The notes: generated by a model from the letters alone, not told the origin. A stretch of 55,398 nt of DNA from Candidatus Kapaibacterium sp. (GCA_937995785.1 CALKJQ010000060.1:1-55398), one strand, 5' to 3'; shown: positions 33,639 to 43,283, counted from the first letter of the stretch. Translations and numbers: made by a program.

Positions 33639-35180
33639 TTAAAATGGCGGGATGCCATGCTTTTTCTTTGGATTTTCCACTGATTTATTCGAACCAATTT
33701 GCATAGCATGGATTATATATTCGCGTGTTTCTTCGGGGCTAATCACGGCATCCACATAGCCCGCCGAAGCAGCTTTGTAGGGGTTAGCGAACTTTTCGGT
33801 ATATTCCTGAACTTTCTGTTTTCTCATTTCGTCTGGATTTGGTGCCGATTCAATTTCCTTTTTGAAAATAATGTTGGCTGCACCTTCGGGACCCATAACT
33901 GCTATTTCGGCTGTGGGCCAAGCAAAAACGAAATCGGCAGCCAAATGTCGAGAGCACATAGCTATGTAACCACCACCATAAGCCTTACGCATTATCACAG
34001 TCATTTTCAATACAGTAGCTTCGCTATATGCATAAAGAACTTTGGCACCGTGGCGGATAACACCAGCGTGTTCTTGGTCAACTCCGGGCAAGTATCCGGG
34101 CAAATCGACGAGAGTGAGAATAGGGATATTAAAACTATCGCAAAAGCGTATAAATCGAGCCGCTTTGTCCGACGAGTCCACATCCAAGACGCCCGCAAGA
34201 ACAAGTGGCTGATTGGCAACCACACCTACTGTCTCACCATTCATCCTAATAAAACCAATCACAATATTGGATGCCCAATATTTTTGGATTTCCAAAAACT
34301 TCGACTCGTCCGAAAGTGCTTGGATAACATCGCGAACATCGTAGGGTTCGGTGTTATCTTTGGGTAATACATTAGCAATATTTCTCTCGGCTTTTGGTGG
34401 TTTTGGCGGGAATGGATCGGCTTTTTTGCGGTTGTTCCAAGGGATATAAGTAACCAACTGCTTGATTTGCTCGAAGCATTCCTGCTCCGACTCTGCATAA
34501 AAGTGAGCATTACCCGAAATTTCGGCTTGCACTCGAGCACCACCCAAATCTTCCATCGATATTTCTTCGCCTAAAACTGTTTTAATCACTTCGGGACCGG
34601 TGATAAACATTTTGGATATTTTATCGACAACGAAAACGAAATCGGTTAATGCCGGCGAATAAACTGCACCTCCCGCACAAGGACCTAGGATAACCGAAAT
34701 TTGGGGAATTACTCCCGAAGCTCTTGTATTTCGATAAAATATCTCTCCATAACCTGCCAATGAGTTCACGCCCTCTTGGATGCGTGCTCCACCCGAATCG
34801 TTGATGCCAATTAAGGGTAAGCCCAAATTCATTGCGTGGTCCATTATTTTTGTGATTTTACGGGCATGAGCTAATCCCAAAGAACCTCCCGCAACCGAAA
34901 AGTCCTGTGCGTAAATACAAACAGGAAAGCCCATTATTTTGCCCGTTCCCGTCAATACTCCATCGCGAGGCAACTCCTTCTTATCCATACCAAAATCTTC
35001 GGCTTGATGCTGAACAAATAAATCATATTCGTGGAAGGTCCCCGGATCCAATATCTCTTCAATGCGTTGGCGAGCACTCAGTTTGCCCATTTTTTCTTGC
35101 TTTTGTTTTGCTATTATTTCTACTTCTTTAACTTCTGATTTCTTTTTAAAGAAGTCCATTATTCTTGATGCTAAGGACAT
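33639..35180 (-). CDS. Acyl-CoA carboxylase carboxyltransferase (propionyl-CoA carboxylase beta / MmdA type)
   Basis: Transfers carboxyl from biotin to an acyl-CoA, most likely propionyl-CoA giving methylmalonyl-CoA. The ATG at 35180 is preceded by GGGAGAA at 8 bases and is preferred to 35195, which lacks an SD. The crotonase-like halves are visible: SARQRIEEILDPGTF, DFSVAGGSLGLAHARKI, NDSGGARIQEGVNSL, GPCAGGAVYSPAL, FITGPEVIKTVLGEEI, then LVDLPGYLPGVDQEHAGVIRHGAKVLYAY, RKAYGGGYIAM and WPTAEIAVMGPEGAANIIF. Length (513 residues) fits PccB/MmdA. Sodium-pump decarboxylase use is an alternative because only a biotin carrier, and no biotin carboxylase, is adjacent. Confidence 0.93.
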   Translation of the reverse strand: MSLASRIMDFFKKKSEVKEVEIIAKQKQEKMGKLSARQRIEEILDPGTFHEYDLFVQHQAEDFGMDKKELPRDGVLTGTGKIMGFPVCIYAQDFSVAGGSLGLAHARKITKIMDHAMNLGLPLIGINDSGGARIQEGVNSLAGYGEIFYRNTRASGVIPQISVILGPCAGGAVYSPALTDFVFVVDKISKMFITGPEVIKTVLGEEISMEDLGGARVQAEISGNAHFYAESEQECFEQIKQLVTYIPWNNRKKADPFPPKPPKAERNIANVLPKDNTEPYDVRDVIQALSDESKFLEIQKYWASNIVIGFIRMNGETVGVVANQPLVLAGVLDVDSSDKAARFIRFCDSFNIPILTLVDLPGYLPGVDQEHAGVIRHGAKVLYAYSEATVLKMTVIMRKAYGGGYIAMCSRHLAADFVFAWPTAEIAVMGPEGAANIIFKKEIESAPNPDEMRKQKVQEYTEKFANPYKAASAGYVDAVISPEETREYIIHAMQIGSNKSVENPKKKHGIPPF

Positions 35181-35397
35181 TTTAAATTCTCCCATCTATT
35201 TCAAATAATATAAGATTACAAAATTATGTAAGAATAAGTAAATATGCTTAAATATTAAAAATTATTAATATAAAGATAGATATTTTAGTTTGCAAAATGA
35301 TTTTCTAATACACATATAATGTAATTAGTTATATAGAATTGGTAATTCAGTATATTAATCAATATACGCAGTATTAAAAGGTAATTCTTATTAATTT

Positions 35398-36468
35398 CTA
35401 CTTTCTTAATAATTCAAGACAATTTAAAAAATCATCAGGTAATTCGGAACTTAACTGAATTTTTTCATTTGTTGCGGGGTGGGTAAACCCAAGAGTTCGA
35501 GCGTGAAGCATTTGGTGGGTTGCTATTTTTAGCAATTCCATTGATTTGTTGCGATACGAGGGAAATTCACCGCCATAAACTATTTTGTTGCCGCCATAAA
35601 GTTCATCGCCCAATATAGGGTGGCGGTTATGGCTCGAATGAACCCTTATTTGATGTGTGCGTCCAGTGTGAAGTTTGTATTTTACCAAGGAATGGTAATC
35701 GAATGATTCTTGAACAAAATAATCTGTTCGTGCGTGTTTGCCACCTTTGCGGACAACTGCAAACATTTTACGATTATTAGGTGAGCGTCCTATATCGCCC
35801 GTGTATGTGCCCTCGCTTTCGGAATACTTGCCCCAACAAATTGCCCAATATTCACGGTCTATGGTGTGTTTGGCAAATTGTGCGGCAAGTTTGGCGTGAG
35901 TAACCGGATCCTTTGCAACAAGCAACAATCCCGAAGTATCCTTGTCGATTCGATGGACTATGCCAGGGCGTACTTCGTCGCTAATCATTATGCGAGTTTC
36001 TTCGTCCAAATCATCTTCTTCGTCTTCGTCGTCCAATTCTATCGAAATTGCCTCGCGTTTACCCAAATAATATAGAATTGCGTTTACCATTGTGCCATAT
36101 CTATTGCCAAAGCCGGGATGGACAACCATACCAGCAGGTTTGTTCACCACCATTAAGTATTCGTCCTCGTAAACAACTTTGATTGGAATATCCTGTGGGA
36201 TTAATTGCATAGGTGGTGGCTTCAATATTCGGCAAACGATGTGGTCCAATGGGTGGGTTTTTCTGCTCGATTTGGCAACTATTCCATTAACTGTAACTCG
36301 TCCGTCGTCGATTGCTTTTTGCACCTTGGTGCGAGTTGCGTTTTGCACCATTCGTGTGATATATTGGTCTAATCGTTCCGACTTCTGCCCTTTCGGTATT
36401 CGGAATTCAAAAATATGCTCAATGTATTCGGCTTTTGTTTCCGAGAGCTCGGATTTAGGTTTGTTCAT
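35398..36468 (-). CDS. RluA/RluD-family 23S rRNA pseudouridine synthase
   Basis: Isomerises uridines in large-subunit rRNA. It has an N-terminal S4 RNA-binding domain (ERLDQYITRM to DGRVTVNGIVAK) and a catalytic domain with VNKPAGMVVHPG, the active-site aspartate in HRIDKDTSGLLLVAK, and HQIRVHSSHNRHPILGD. At 356 residues it is longer than the usual 320 because of a very acidic insert (LDDEDEEDDLDEETRI) just before the catalytic loop. The ATG overlaps the 3' end of lspA by 14 bases; an lspA-rluD order is common. RluD is the likeliest subtype, but the exact rRNA sites are not predictable. Confidence 0.93.
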   Translation of the reverse strand: MNKPKSELSETKAEYIEHIFEFRIPKGQKSERLDQYITRMVQNATRTKVQKAIDDGRVTVNGIVAKSSRKTHPLDHIVCRILKPPPMQLIPQDIPIKVVYEDEYLMVVNKPAGMVVHPGFGNRYGTMVNAILYYLGKREAISIELDDEDEEDDLDEETRIMISDEVRPGIVHRIDKDTSGLLLVAKDPVTHAKLAAQFAKHTIDREYWAICWGKYSESEGTYTGDIGRSPNNRKMFAVVRKGGKHARTDYFVQESFDYHSLVKYKLHTGRTHQIRVHSSHNRHPILGDELYGGNKIVYGGEFPSYRNKSMELLKIATHQMLHARTLGFTHPATNEKIQLSSELPDDFLNCLELLRK

Positions 36469-37096
36469 TGTTGGTCAGTTCCAATTTGTCGTCTGTTTTT
36501 TCGGGAGTCAACTTTTTCTTGAAAGTAAAGATTTCATTAAGCGAGGGAATGTGGTTATAGAATATTAATAGTGTTATTATTCCAATGGTTACGCAGGAAT
36601 CTGCAACGTTGAAAACCGGGAAATGGGTCATACTATAAAATCCCAAATCGATGTCGGGGACGTCCACTTGAACGAAATCGACGACTTTGCCATACAGTAA
36701 AGGTGCGTAGCCATAAAATATTCCGTAGAATACTCTATCTATTAAATTACCAAAAGCACCTGCCAAAATTAGCGAAAATCCGAGTTTCACACCGAAATGA
36801 GCATCTCTTATTTGCTTAATCAAATAAATAAGTGCAATACTTGCAATAATCGAAAAAGAACTCAAAAAGAACTTTCCAACAATCCCAAAATGTATTCCCC
36901 AAGCCATTCCTGGATTTTCGATGAAAGTGAGTTGAACGTAAGATCCAATTATAGGTATCAATTCTCCATAGTCCAATCCTTGGTGGTGAAATCCAAATAG
37001 GTCGAATCCCTTGACTAATACTTTGGTTATTTGGTCTAAAATAACTAAAATTCCTGCGGCTAAATAAAAATTTGATATGTTTTTTTGCTTGTCCAT
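36455..37096 (-). CDS. lspA: Lipoprotein signal peptidase (signal peptidase II)
   Basis: Inner-membrane aspartyl protease that removes signal peptides from prolipoproteins, several of which are encoded in this window. Four membrane segments are visible. The catalytic aspartates lie in GAFGNLIDRVF and FPVFNVADSCVTIG, with the early LDQITKVLV and FIENPGMAWGI motifs also present. At 213 residues it is longer than E. coli LspA, with an insert before FNVADS and a hydrophilic tail (KLTPEKTDDK...), as in other Bacteroidota. It overlaps the pseudouridine synthase gene by 14 bases. Confidence 0.95.
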   Translation of the reverse strand: MDKQKNISNFYLAAGILVILDQITKVLVKGFDLFGFHHQGLDYGELIPIIGSYVQLTFIENPGMAWGIHFGIVGKFFLSSFSIIASIALIYLIKQIRDAHFGVKLGFSLILAGAFGNLIDRVFYGIFYGYAPLLYGKVVDFVQVDVPDIDLGFYSMTHFPVFNVADSCVTIGIITLLIFYNHIPSLNEIFTFKKKLTPEKTDDKLELTNNEQT

Positions 37097-37194
37097 TACT
37101 CTAAATAAAAAAATTCAAAATTACGATTAACATAAAAAAGTAAACGATTTTTCGTTCAAATTAGTTAATTTGCCATTGTTTATATGAAAAATTA

Positions 37195-38064
37195 ATGAGA
37201 AATATTATAGTATTCTATTTAATTTTTTTTGGAATAAATTCAATTTCGTTGTCGCAATTAAAAATCAACGAAGTAATGCACATTCCCGTTAATAAAGAAC
37301 CCGAATGGATTGAGTTAATCAATTTCCAGAATATATTTATCGATTCGCTCCAACTTGTTCTATCCGATACCAAGGGGAGTTTCCCATTTTTGATTAAAGA
37401 TGTGAAGCCCTATCAATACATCGTAGTAGTTAAGGATACGAATTTGTTGAAAAAATATCGGTTCATCGCCGACACAAGCAAGCTGCTACAGGCAAAAATA
37501 CCATCATTGAATAATACGGGTGATAGTTTGGTTCTTAGGAACAAAAATGGAGATTTAATTGATTTCTTTTACTTCGGAAAAGATTTTGGTAGAAATGGCA
37601 TCTCACTCGAAAGGATTTATCCCGATTTACCCGCCGACAATAAAGAAAATCTCCAACCTTCTAAATCAATTGATTCGGCAACATGCGGCAGAATTAATTC
37701 CCAAAGTTTTACAAATAAGGATACAAATAATCAAATTAATGCTGTGATTATAGAGCCAAATCCATTTTCTCCAAATTCCGAAAAGAATAAAACTAAAATC
37801 ACGATAAATTCTGATAATTACATAATTTATTTATCAATCAAAATATTTGATGTTAATGGAAATGAAATAAAAACACTTTATAAAAGTGATACTGGGGATA
37901 AATTTTCCCGAAAAGAAGTAGAATGGGACGGCACCAACAATCTTGGTAGTTTGGTAGGGGTGGGTGCCTATCCATTATTAATCGAATACGAAAAAATCGA
38001 ATACGAAAACCAAAGCAGAAATGATAAGGTTTCGATAAAAAAAATTATTGTGGTCGGACAATAA
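37195..38064 (+). CDS. Exported lamin-tail-domain (LTD) protein with FlgD-like C-terminal domain
   Basis: A 289-residue secreted protein. The signal peptide is MRNIIVFYLIFFGINSISLS. Residues about 22-150 match a lamin tail domain (LKINEVMHIPVNKEPEWIEL, then LNNTGDSLVLRNKNGDLIDFF and GISLERIYPD), an Ig-like fold found in many bacterial exported proteins. The C-terminal 100 residues (IIEPNPFSPNSEK, IKIFDVNGNEIKTL, WDGTNNLGSLVGVGAYPL) resemble a FlgD Ig-like/T9SS-sorting-type domain, so surface export is likely. No SD is present; a TTAATTTG box lies 22 bases before the ATG. Function unknown. Confidence 0.85.
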   Translation: MRNIIVFYLIFFGINSISLSQLKINEVMHIPVNKEPEWIELINFQNIFIDSLQLVLSDTKGSFPFLIKDVKPYQYIVVVKDTNLLKKYRFIADTSKLLQAKIPSLNNTGDSLVLRNKNGDLIDFFYFGKDFGRNGISLERIYPDLPADNKENLQPSKSIDSATCGRINSQSFTNKDTNNQINAVIIEPNPFSPNSEKNKTKITINSDNYIIYLSIKIFDVNGNEIKTLYKSDTGDKFSRKEVEWDGTNNLGSLVGVGAYPLLIEYEKIEYENQSRNDKVSIKKIIVVGQ

Positions 38065-38068
38065 AAAA

Positions 38069-38100
38069 TTGAATAACTTAGCAAGAAATTTGTTAATTTG
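38069..38100 (+). promoter_or_regulatory. Weak candidate promoter for the CBS-protein gene
   Basis: TTG (38069-38071), a 21-base spacer, then TTAATTTG (38093-38100), one base off the TAnnTTTG element, 29 bases before the ATG. The mismatch falls at a normally conserved A, so this is tentative. Confidence 0.3.
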
Positions 38101-38129
38101 TTGTTTAGAAAAATCGTGAGGGATAAAAG

Positions 38130-38567
38130 ATGTTAAAGCAAACCAAAGTATCCGAAATAATGAGCCAGAATTTGTTCACAATCGAAATAACTGATACTCT
38201 ACGTCATGCCGACGAAATTATGAAACGCGAAAATGTTCGCTATGTGCCCGTTTTGGAAGGGAGTAAGTATATTGGATTGATTACCAATCATCGCATAATG
38301 GAATATACATTGCGCCACCTTTATGATTTTAACGAGGATGTGAACGAATTTGTTGAAACCCAAATCCTTGATTTCGAAAATATCATAGAAAAAAACCTAC
38401 ATCTACTCTATCCCGAGGATAGTATTCAAAAGGTTTTAGAACTTTTTGCAAAATATCGCTACGAAGTTTTGCCCGTTGTGGATTGGGACAAAAATTTGGT
38501 GGGCATTGTTAGCACAACCGACATTTTGCTTTTCATAAATAAATATATTCAAGAAGAAAGTCAATAA
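38130..38567 (+). CDS. Tandem CBS-domain protein
   Basis: A 145-residue stand-alone Bateman module. The two CBS repeats cover about residues 6-65 (VSEIMSQNLFTIEITDTLRHADEIM, VPVLEGSKYIGLITNHRI) and 80-140 (EKNLHLLYPEDSIQKVLELF, LPVVDWDKNLVGIVSTTDIL). Such modules usually bind adenine nucleotides (AMP, ATP or related ligands) and regulate a partner. No catalytic domain is attached. GAGGG precedes the ATG, and yifB starts 3 bases after the stop, so the two are co-transcribed, though no functional link is known. Confidence 0.9.
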   Translation: MLKQTKVSEIMSQNLFTIEITDTLRHADEIMKRENVRYVPVLEGSKYIGLITNHRIMEYTLRHLYDFNEDVNEFVETQILDFENIIEKNLHLLYPEDSIQKVLELFAKYRYEVLPVVDWDKNLVGIVSTTDILLFINKYIQEESQ

Positions 38568-38570
38568 TAT

Positions 38571-40115
38571 ATGTATTCAAAGTTATTTACTTCGTCTCTG
38601 TTTGGTATTGACGCATTTTCAGTCGAAATTGAAACACATCTCGAAAATGGTATGCCCATATTTCAAATTGTGGGACTTCCCGATACTACCGTTAAAGAAT
38701 CTCGCGAACGAGTGATTGCCGCACTCAAAAATTCCGACCTTACCTTTCCGCCAGGCAAGAAAATCACAGTAAACCTCGCACCTGCTAATGTTCGTAAGGA
38801 AGGAAGTGGATTCGATTTTCCCATTGCTGTTGGTATTTTGGCGGCGTTGGGACAGATACCACTGGAAACCTTAGAAAATACAATGCTTATTGGAGAATTG
38901 GCTCTCGAGGGTTCGTTGCGAGGTGTAAATGGATTATTGCCAGTTTCAATTCAAGCGGCAAAAGATGGCTTTCGAAGAATACTTGTTCCCAAAGAAAATG
39001 CCTCGGAAGCTGCTTTGGTTAGCGATATCGAAGTTATTGGAATTGAATCCTTGCAGCAAGCATTTCGCTATTTGAACAATGAATTGGAAATTGAACCAAC
39101 AAAAGTAGATCTCGAGGAATTATTTGAAAGTGGACAAGAGAGTTTTTTGTTCGATTTTAGCGATGTGAAGGGACAGGAAAACGTAAAACGTGCATTAGAA
39201 GTGGCAGTTGCCGGAGGTCATAATTTATTGATGATTGGACCGCCAGGCTCGGGAAAATCTATGCTTGCCAAACGAATCGTAACGATTATGCCACCTCTAT
39301 CGTTGGACGAAGCATTGGAAACGACTAAGATACATTCCATTGCGGGTATTTTGCCACCGAATACGCCACTTATTACAACACGTCCGTTTCGTTCGCCTCA
39401 TCATACTATTTCGGATGCGGCATTGGTTGGTGGCGGAATTAATAAAATACGTCCCGGCGAGATATCGTTATCGCACCACGGAGTGCTTTTTATGGACGAA
39501 TTACCCGAATTTGCTCGTAATGTCTTAGAGGTGCTTCGTCAACCTCTCGAAGATAAAGCAATCACAGTATCGCGAACCAAACAAACATTGAACTTTCCCG
39601 CAAACTTTATGCTTGTGTGTTCGATGAATCCTTGTCCTTGTGGTCATTACGGTAGCACTTATAATGCCTGCACTTGCACGCCAACAAACATTCAGCGCTA
39701 TATTGGTAAAATATCCGGACCACTTTTGGACCGCATCGATATACATATCGAAGTACCTGCTGTTAATTATCAAGAAATTTCGTCCAAACGCACTGGTGAG
39801 CCATCCCAAACAATTAAGGAAAGAGTTCTGAAAGCACGACAAATACAGATAGAACGCTTTGCCAAATCCAAAAATGTTTATAAGAATGCCGATATGACCT
39901 CCAAGCAAATTCGCAAGTATTGCGAATTGGACGAAAAATCGAACAATTTACTTAAAATTGCTATGGAGAAAATGGGCTTATCTGCCCGTGCTTACGATAG
40001 AATTCTCAAGGTAGCAAGAACTATTGCCGATTTAGCCGAATCCGAACCAATCCGTGCCGAACACATTAGCGAAGCAATTCAATATCGTGCACTTGATAGA
40101 GATTATTGGAAATAG
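38571..40115 (+). CDS. YifB/ComM-family Mg-chelatase-like AAA+ ATPase
   Basis: A 514-residue protein with the three YifB/ComM parts: an N-terminal ChlI-like Lon-protease-fold domain (residues about 1-165, IFQIVGLPDTTVKESRERV), an AAA+ domain (Walker A GPPGSGKSMLAKR near 222-235, Walker B GVLFMDELPEF), and a C-terminal domain (LDEKSNNLLKIAMEKMGLSARAYDRILKVARTIADL). A CPCGHYG...CTC cysteine region follows Walker B. ComM is a hexameric helicase promoting branch migration during natural transformation in Gram-negative bacteria. Competence itself is not shown here. It is 9 bases upstream of the dipeptidase gene. Confidence 0.95.
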   Translation: MYSKLFTSSLFGIDAFSVEIETHLENGMPIFQIVGLPDTTVKESRERVIAALKNSDLTFPPGKKITVNLAPANVRKEGSGFDFPIAVGILAALGQIPLETLENTMLIGELALEGSLRGVNGLLPVSIQAAKDGFRRILVPKENASEAALVSDIEVIGIESLQQAFRYLNNELEIEPTKVDLEELFESGQESFLFDFSDVKGQENVKRALEVAVAGGHNLLMIGPPGSGKSMLAKRIVTIMPPLSLDEALETTKIHSIAGILPPNTPLITTRPFRSPHHTISDAALVGGGINKIRPGEISLSHHGVLFMDELPEFARNVLEVLRQPLEDKAITVSRTKQTLNFPANFMLVCSMNPCPCGHYGSTYNACTCTPTNIQRYIGKISGPLLDRIDIHIEVPAVNYQEISSKRTGEPSQTIKERVLKARQIQIERFAKSKNVYKNADMTSKQIRKYCELDEKSNNLLKIAMEKMGLSARAYDRILKVARTIADLAESEPIRAEHISEAIQYRALDRDYWK

Positions 40116-40124
40116 GAGATATAA

Positions 40125-40844
40125 ATGAAAATTGCCAAGAAAAATTTAATCTTTTTCTATGTCTCATTTTTGATAATACAATTTAGTTATGCCCAACATA
40201 TTGATGATTGTCTCAAAAAAAGAAATCCCTATGGCCTAAAGATAATACAATGTCTTTCCGATTATAAGGCACTTATACTAAATAATCCCGATATGGAGTT
40301 GATGAATTTAGAGGAGTTGATTCCAAATATTAATTTAGATATTAGATACGCAACAATTAACAATTTTACGAGCAAAATTATTTACACAAAACCAAAAGCA
40401 TATGCACGCAAACAGGTTGCTTATGCTCTTAAAAAAGTTCAGGATTCTTTAACCAAAATAGGTTTGGGATTGAGGATTTTTGATGCTTATCGCCCATATT
40501 CTGCTACTTTAAAATTCTATGAAGTATATCCCGATACAAACTTTGTTGCTAACCCACGCTATGGGTCGCGACATAATCGAGGTTGTGCGATTGATTTGAC
40601 ATTGATTAATTTGTTTACGGGCAACGAAATTCCATTGCCTACACCTTTCGACGATTTTACCGAGAAAGCTCATCCCGATTATCCCAACTTCCCCGAGGAA
40701 ATTCTCGAGAACAGAGCATTGTTATTCGGGGTGCTATCCCATTTTGGATTTACTCATTATCCAACTGAATGGTGGCACTTCGACTTTAAGGGATGGGAAC
40801 AATACCCTTTGATGGATTTATCATTCGAAGAATTACAGCATTAA
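40125..40844 (+). CDS. Exported D-alanyl-D-alanine dipeptidase (M15D, VanX/DdpX type)
   Basis: Zinc dipeptidase that hydrolyses D-Ala-D-Ala, probably recycling peptidoglycan fragments in the periplasm. The signal peptide (MKIAKKNLIFFYVSFLIIQFSYAQ) is followed by DIRYATINNFTSK and AYRPYSATLKF. The zinc site is GSRHNRGCAIDL (His and Asp) with EWWHFDFKG (catalytic Glu and third ligand His) near the C-terminus. AGGAGAT precedes the ATG. There are no vanH, vanA or vanS genes nearby and the protein is exported, so a resistance role is unlikely; housekeeping cell-wall turnover fits better. Confidence 0.93.
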   Translation: MKIAKKNLIFFYVSFLIIQFSYAQHIDDCLKKRNPYGLKIIQCLSDYKALILNNPDMELMNLEELIPNINLDIRYATINNFTSKIIYTKPKAYARKQVAYALKKVQDSLTKIGLGLRIFDAYRPYSATLKFYEVYPDTNFVANPRYGSRHNRGCAIDLTLINLFTGNEIPLPTPFDDFTEKAHPDYPNFPEEILENRALLFGVLSHFGFTHYPTEWWHFDFKGWEQYPLMDLSFEELQH

Positions 40845-40956
40845 AGCAGCATTTTTGCAAATTTAAATTAATAAATACATCATTATAAAATGTTTATTAC
40901 TCTAAATTTACTAACATAATAAATTCTTTTCTCTATATTTTTCTTAATTTTACAAA

Positions 40957-42003
40957 ATGAAAGATGCCAAAGAGAAAAATGAATTGTTAGGTGGCAACCA
41001 AAATAAAAGCGATAACGACGCCGACAAAGTGTTGCGACCCTCCAACTTCGACCAATTTACGGGACAAAGGAAATTAGTCGATAATCTCAAAATCTTTATC
41101 AAAGCCGCCAAAAAGCGTGGTGAACCATTAGACCATACTTTGTTTACGGGACCACCGGGATTAGGTAAGACAACATTAAGTATGATTATTTCGCGCGAAA
41201 TGGACACTAAAATCAAAATAACCTCTGGTCCAGTATTGGAAAAACCGGGCGATTTGGCGGGAATATTAACCACATTGGACGAAGGCGATATTTTATTTAT
41301 TGATGAAATTCATCGGCTCCATCCCGTAATCGAGGAATTTCTGTATTCGGCAATGGAAGATTATCGGTTGGATATAATGATAGAATCGGGACCAAATGCC
41401 CGTTCAATCCAGATAGCATTGCCGCGGTTCACCTTAATAGGTGCCACCACACGAGCAGGATTGCTCACCGCACCGCTGCGTTCTCGTTTTGGTATTGTTA
41501 ATCGATTGGATTATTACGATACAGAAGATTTATCCAAAATAGTGAGACGCTCGGCAACTATTTTGAATGTGGAAATCGACCACGATGCATCTGTAGAAAT
41601 TGCTTCGCGTTCGCGAGGCACTCCGAGAATTGTAAATAGATTGCTCCGCCGCACTCGCGACTTTGCACAAGTGGAAGGCGACGGCAGAATTAACTTGAAA
41701 ATTGTACGTCGGGCACTTGCCGCACTCGATGTGGACAATCGCGGATTGGACGAAATGGACAAACGAATTTTGTTGACAATAATCGAAAAGTTCGATGGCG
41801 GTCCCGTTGGATTGAATGCGATTGCTTCTTCCCTTAGCGAAGATGCTGGAACTATCGAGGAGGTTTACGAACCATTCCTACTGCAACAAGGATTTATAAA
41901 CCGAACCCCAAGAGGACGAACTGCAACAAAATCTGCTTACAAGCATTTCGATATTAGTATTAAGGGTTCTAATCTACAAGATTTGTTCGAAGATGGAAAT
42001 TAA
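40957..42003 (+). CDS. ruvB: Holliday junction branch-migration ATPase RuvB
   Basis: Motor of the RuvABC complex that drives Holliday-junction migration in recombination and repair. The 348-residue protein has the RuvB signature: [18 protein letters not shown], Walker [12 protein letters not shown], Walker [12 protein letters not shown], sensor and arginine-finger region [19 protein letters not shown], and the winged-helix C-terminus [20 protein letters not shown]. It heads the plus-strand run that continues into the mevalonate genes, overlapping the cupin gene by 11 bases. No SD is visible; TATATTTT lies 15 bases before the ATG. ruvA and ruvC are not in the window. Confidence 0.98.
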   Translation: MKDAKEKNELLGGNQNKSDNDADKVLRPSNFDQFTGQRKLVDNLKIFIKAAKKRGEPLDHTLFTGPPGLGKTTLSMIISREMDTKIKITSGPVLEKPGDLAGILTTLDEGDILFIDEIHRLHPVIEEFLYSAMEDYRLDIMIESGPNARSIQIALPRFTLIGATTRAGLLTAPLRSRFGIVNRLDYYDTEDLSKIVRRSATILNVEIDHDASVEIASRSRGTPRIVNRLLRRTRDFAQVEGDGRINLKIVRRALAALDVDNRGLDEMDKRILLTIIEKFDGGPVGLNAIASSLSEDAGTIEEVYEPFLLQQGFINRTPRGRTATKSAYKHFDISIKGSNLQDLFEDGN

Positions 42004-42319
42004 TAATTTATATACTAACGAAACTTTGAAGTTAGTTCCTGGCAAGGAACTTTTTGAAAAAATTTTAAAAACGGGCAACTTTTTTGTGGAAAGAATTATA
42101 AGCCCCGGAAATTGTCCGAGCAAGGAATGGATGATACAGGATTGGACGGAACTGGTTTTTCTAATCAAAGGCAGTGCAACCATAGAATTCGAGGGTAATC
42201 AAACAATTGAATTGAAAGAGGGGGATTATTGCTCAATTCCAAAGCAATTAGCCCACCGAGTAATAAAAACAAATGATTTACAAACAATTTGGTTAGCAAT
42301 TCATTATGAAGAAAATTAA
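41993..42319 (+). CDS. Small cupin-domain protein
   Basis: A 108-residue single cupin barrel: [40 protein letters not shown] covers the two conserved cupin motifs. The usual motif 1 histidine pair is reduced (only E and H positions remain obvious), so metal binding is uncertain. It overlaps ruvB by 11 bases and mvaD by 14 bases, which makes it a translationally coupled member of the ruvB-mevalonate run. No known step of the pathway needs a cupin; a sensing or small-molecule-binding role is possible but not shown. Confidence 0.85.
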   Translation: MEINNLYTNETLKLVPGKELFEKILKTGNFFVERIISPGNCPSKEWMIQDWTELVFLIKGSATIEFEGNQTIELKEGDYCSIPKQLAHRVIKTNDLQTIWLAIHYEEN

Positions 42320-43283
42320 AACAATTGCCCGACCTAATATTGCGTTAATTAAATATTGGGGAAAACGCGACGAAAAATTAAACCTACCCGCAGTTGGTAG
42401 CATATCGATAACATTGGATGGAATTTCAACTAAAACCGAAATCTGGTTAACTCAAGACGTTGATAAATTCTATTTGAACGAAAAAATCGATATCGATGAG
42501 CATTCAAAAATTGTCCCTTTCTTGGATTATGTTAGGGATTTCATTAACGACAAGGTGTATTTCGAAATACATTCTGTTAATAATTTTCCCACAGCTGCTG
42601 GTTTGGCTTCATCAGCGTCGGGTTATGCCTCGATAGCAAAGGGTATTAATCAATTGCTAAATTTAAATTTATCAGATAAAGAATTATCCAAACTTGCGCG
42701 TCGGGGAAGTGGTTCGGCAGCTCGTTCTATTTTTGGTGGTATTGTGGAAATGCACAAAGGCAACGAACCCGATGGCTCGGATTGTTATGCCGAACAATTG
42801 TATTCTACCGAATATTTCCCGCTGGATGTAGTTGTTGTTATTACCAACACAGAAGTCAAAAAAACAAGTTCACGCAACGGTATGCTGATCTCCAAAAATA
42901 CTTCTCCATATTATTCCAATTGGGTTAATAATTCAGAATACGATATAAACGCTATGAAAATGGCATTACGCGAAAAGGATTTTAATAAAATTGCCGATTT
43001 ATCAATCCGTAGCTGCCTTAAAATGCACTCGGTTATGATGACTTCTAATCCGCCGTTGTTATATTGGAATTCTACTACATTCGAAATTATAAAGCAAATC
43101 GAAGATTTATTTTACGAGCAAAATCAGCCGGTATTTTTCACTATCGACGCTGGTCCCCAAGTTAAAATTCTTACTACCCCCGATTATAAAAAACATTTGT
43201 TAAAAATTATTAAAAAATTAGACAATATTCAAGATTATTACGTCTTAGAACTCGGAAATGGTGCAGAAATAATTGAGGATTAA
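42306..43283 (+). CDS. mvaD: Diphosphomevalonate decarboxylase
   Basis: ATP-dependent decarboxylation of mevalonate diphosphate to isopentenyl diphosphate. The 325-residue GHMP-family protein shows the specific IARPNIALIKYWGKRDEKLNLP N-terminus, NFPTAAGLASSASGYA (P-loop), RRGSGSAARSIFGGIVEM, and FFTIDAGPQVKIL with the catalytic aspartate. It overlaps the cupin gene by 14 bases. It ends in TAA, and the next gene begins immediately in the same reading frame with TTG. Confidence 0.96.
   Translation: MKKIKTIARPNIALIKYWGKRDEKLNLPAVGSISITLDGISTKTEIWLTQDVDKFYLNEKIDIDEHSKIVPFLDYVRDFINDKVYFEIHSVNNFPTAAGLASSASGYASIAKGINQLLNLNLSDKELSKLARRGSGSAARSIFGGIVEMHKGNEPDGSDCYAEQLYSTEYFPLDVVVVITNTEVKKTSSRNGMLISKNTSPYYSNWVNNSEYDINAMKMALREKDFNKIADLSIRSCLKMHSVMMTSNPPLLYWNSTTFEIIKQIEDLFYEQNQPVFFTIDAGPQVKILTTPDYKKHLLKIIKKLDNIQDYYVLELGNGAEIIED

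Noticed and set aside
33699-34367. 222-residue plus-strand ORF
   Set aside because: Antisense to the carboxyltransferase gene; low-complexity Phe/His/Cys-rich translation without any domain.
40125-40844. Vancomycin-resistance VanX
   Set aside because: It has a signal peptide and no vanH, vanA or two-component genes nearby; a periplasmic cell-wall recycling enzyme fits better.
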